Assembly: GCA_002345205.1 (NCBI GenBank)
Contig: DDVI01000125.1
Location: forward strand, 1 to 6,534
Length of the DNA stretch: 6,534 nucleotides
Reading direction: 5' to 3'
Source: Bdellovibrionaceae bacterium UBA2316
Lineage (GTDB): Bacteria > Bdellovibrionota > Bdellovibrionia > Bdellovibrionales > Bdellovibrionaceae
Under the pieces are notes generated by a model that did no database searches, was not told the origin of the DNA, and worked only from the letters and a program-made list of their open reading frames with translations. The position numbers were made by a program, and so were the translations under genes. The first letter of the stretch is position 1; every line of letters starts with the position of its first letter. Of this stretch, positions 6,527 through 6,534 are shown one piece after another.

Positions 6527-6534
6527 AAGGTGGC

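Noticed and set aside
1..6534. CRISPR arrays, insertion sequences, toxin-antitoxin or defence modules
   Set aside because: No regularly spaced identical repeats, transposase motifs or such protein families were seen on either strand.

Overview
This 6.5 kb window comes from a moderately AT-rich bacterial chromosome. The YfcG-like glutathione transferase, the RhtA-type exporter, tRNA genes with encoded CCA ends and signal-peptide-bearing reading frames point to a Gram-negative, proteobacteria-like organism. A Bdellovibrionota- or gammaproteobacteria-like source is possible, but the sequence alone does not settle it.

Left edge (1-935): the 3' part of a phage-type tyrosine recombinase gene stops six bases short of the 3' end of a tRNA-Glu(UUC) gene that lies on the opposite strand. 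A tRNA-Lys(UUU) gene follows, also on the minus strand, with a plausible promoter beyond it. This is the usual layout of a genomic island or prophage integrated at a tRNA 3' end. The inserted element would extend leftward out of the window, and the rest of the window would be host chromosome.

Middle (1158-4452): a nu-class/YfcG-like glutathione transferase (+) converges with a class I SAM-dependent methyltransferase (-). The methyltransferase diverges from an AraC-family regulator (+) across a 75-base intergenic region, a common arrangement for a regulator and its target. Eleven bases after the regulator lies the wreck of a secreted protein gene, with a signal peptide still visible. It is broken by an in-frame stop and by two changes of reading frame, and it has probably lost internal sequence. 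Its surviving blocks resemble the DUF3131/glucoamylase-like family.

Right part (4453-6534): an apparent three-gene operon encodes a small FKBP-type prolyl isomerase, a second unrelated SAM-dependent methyltransferase and an RhtA-like amino-acid exporter. Upstream of the FKBP gene are three tandem 11-bp imperfect repeats. They abut a candidate promoter whose predicted start site falls on the ATG, suggesting a leaderless transcript. The exporter ends about 30 residues early compared with E. coli RhtA and lacks the last membrane helix.

I see no convincing undescribed multi-gene system. The points most worth a second look are the tRNA-Glu integration boundary, the decaying secreted-protein gene, the 11-bp repeat promoter and the truncated exporter.
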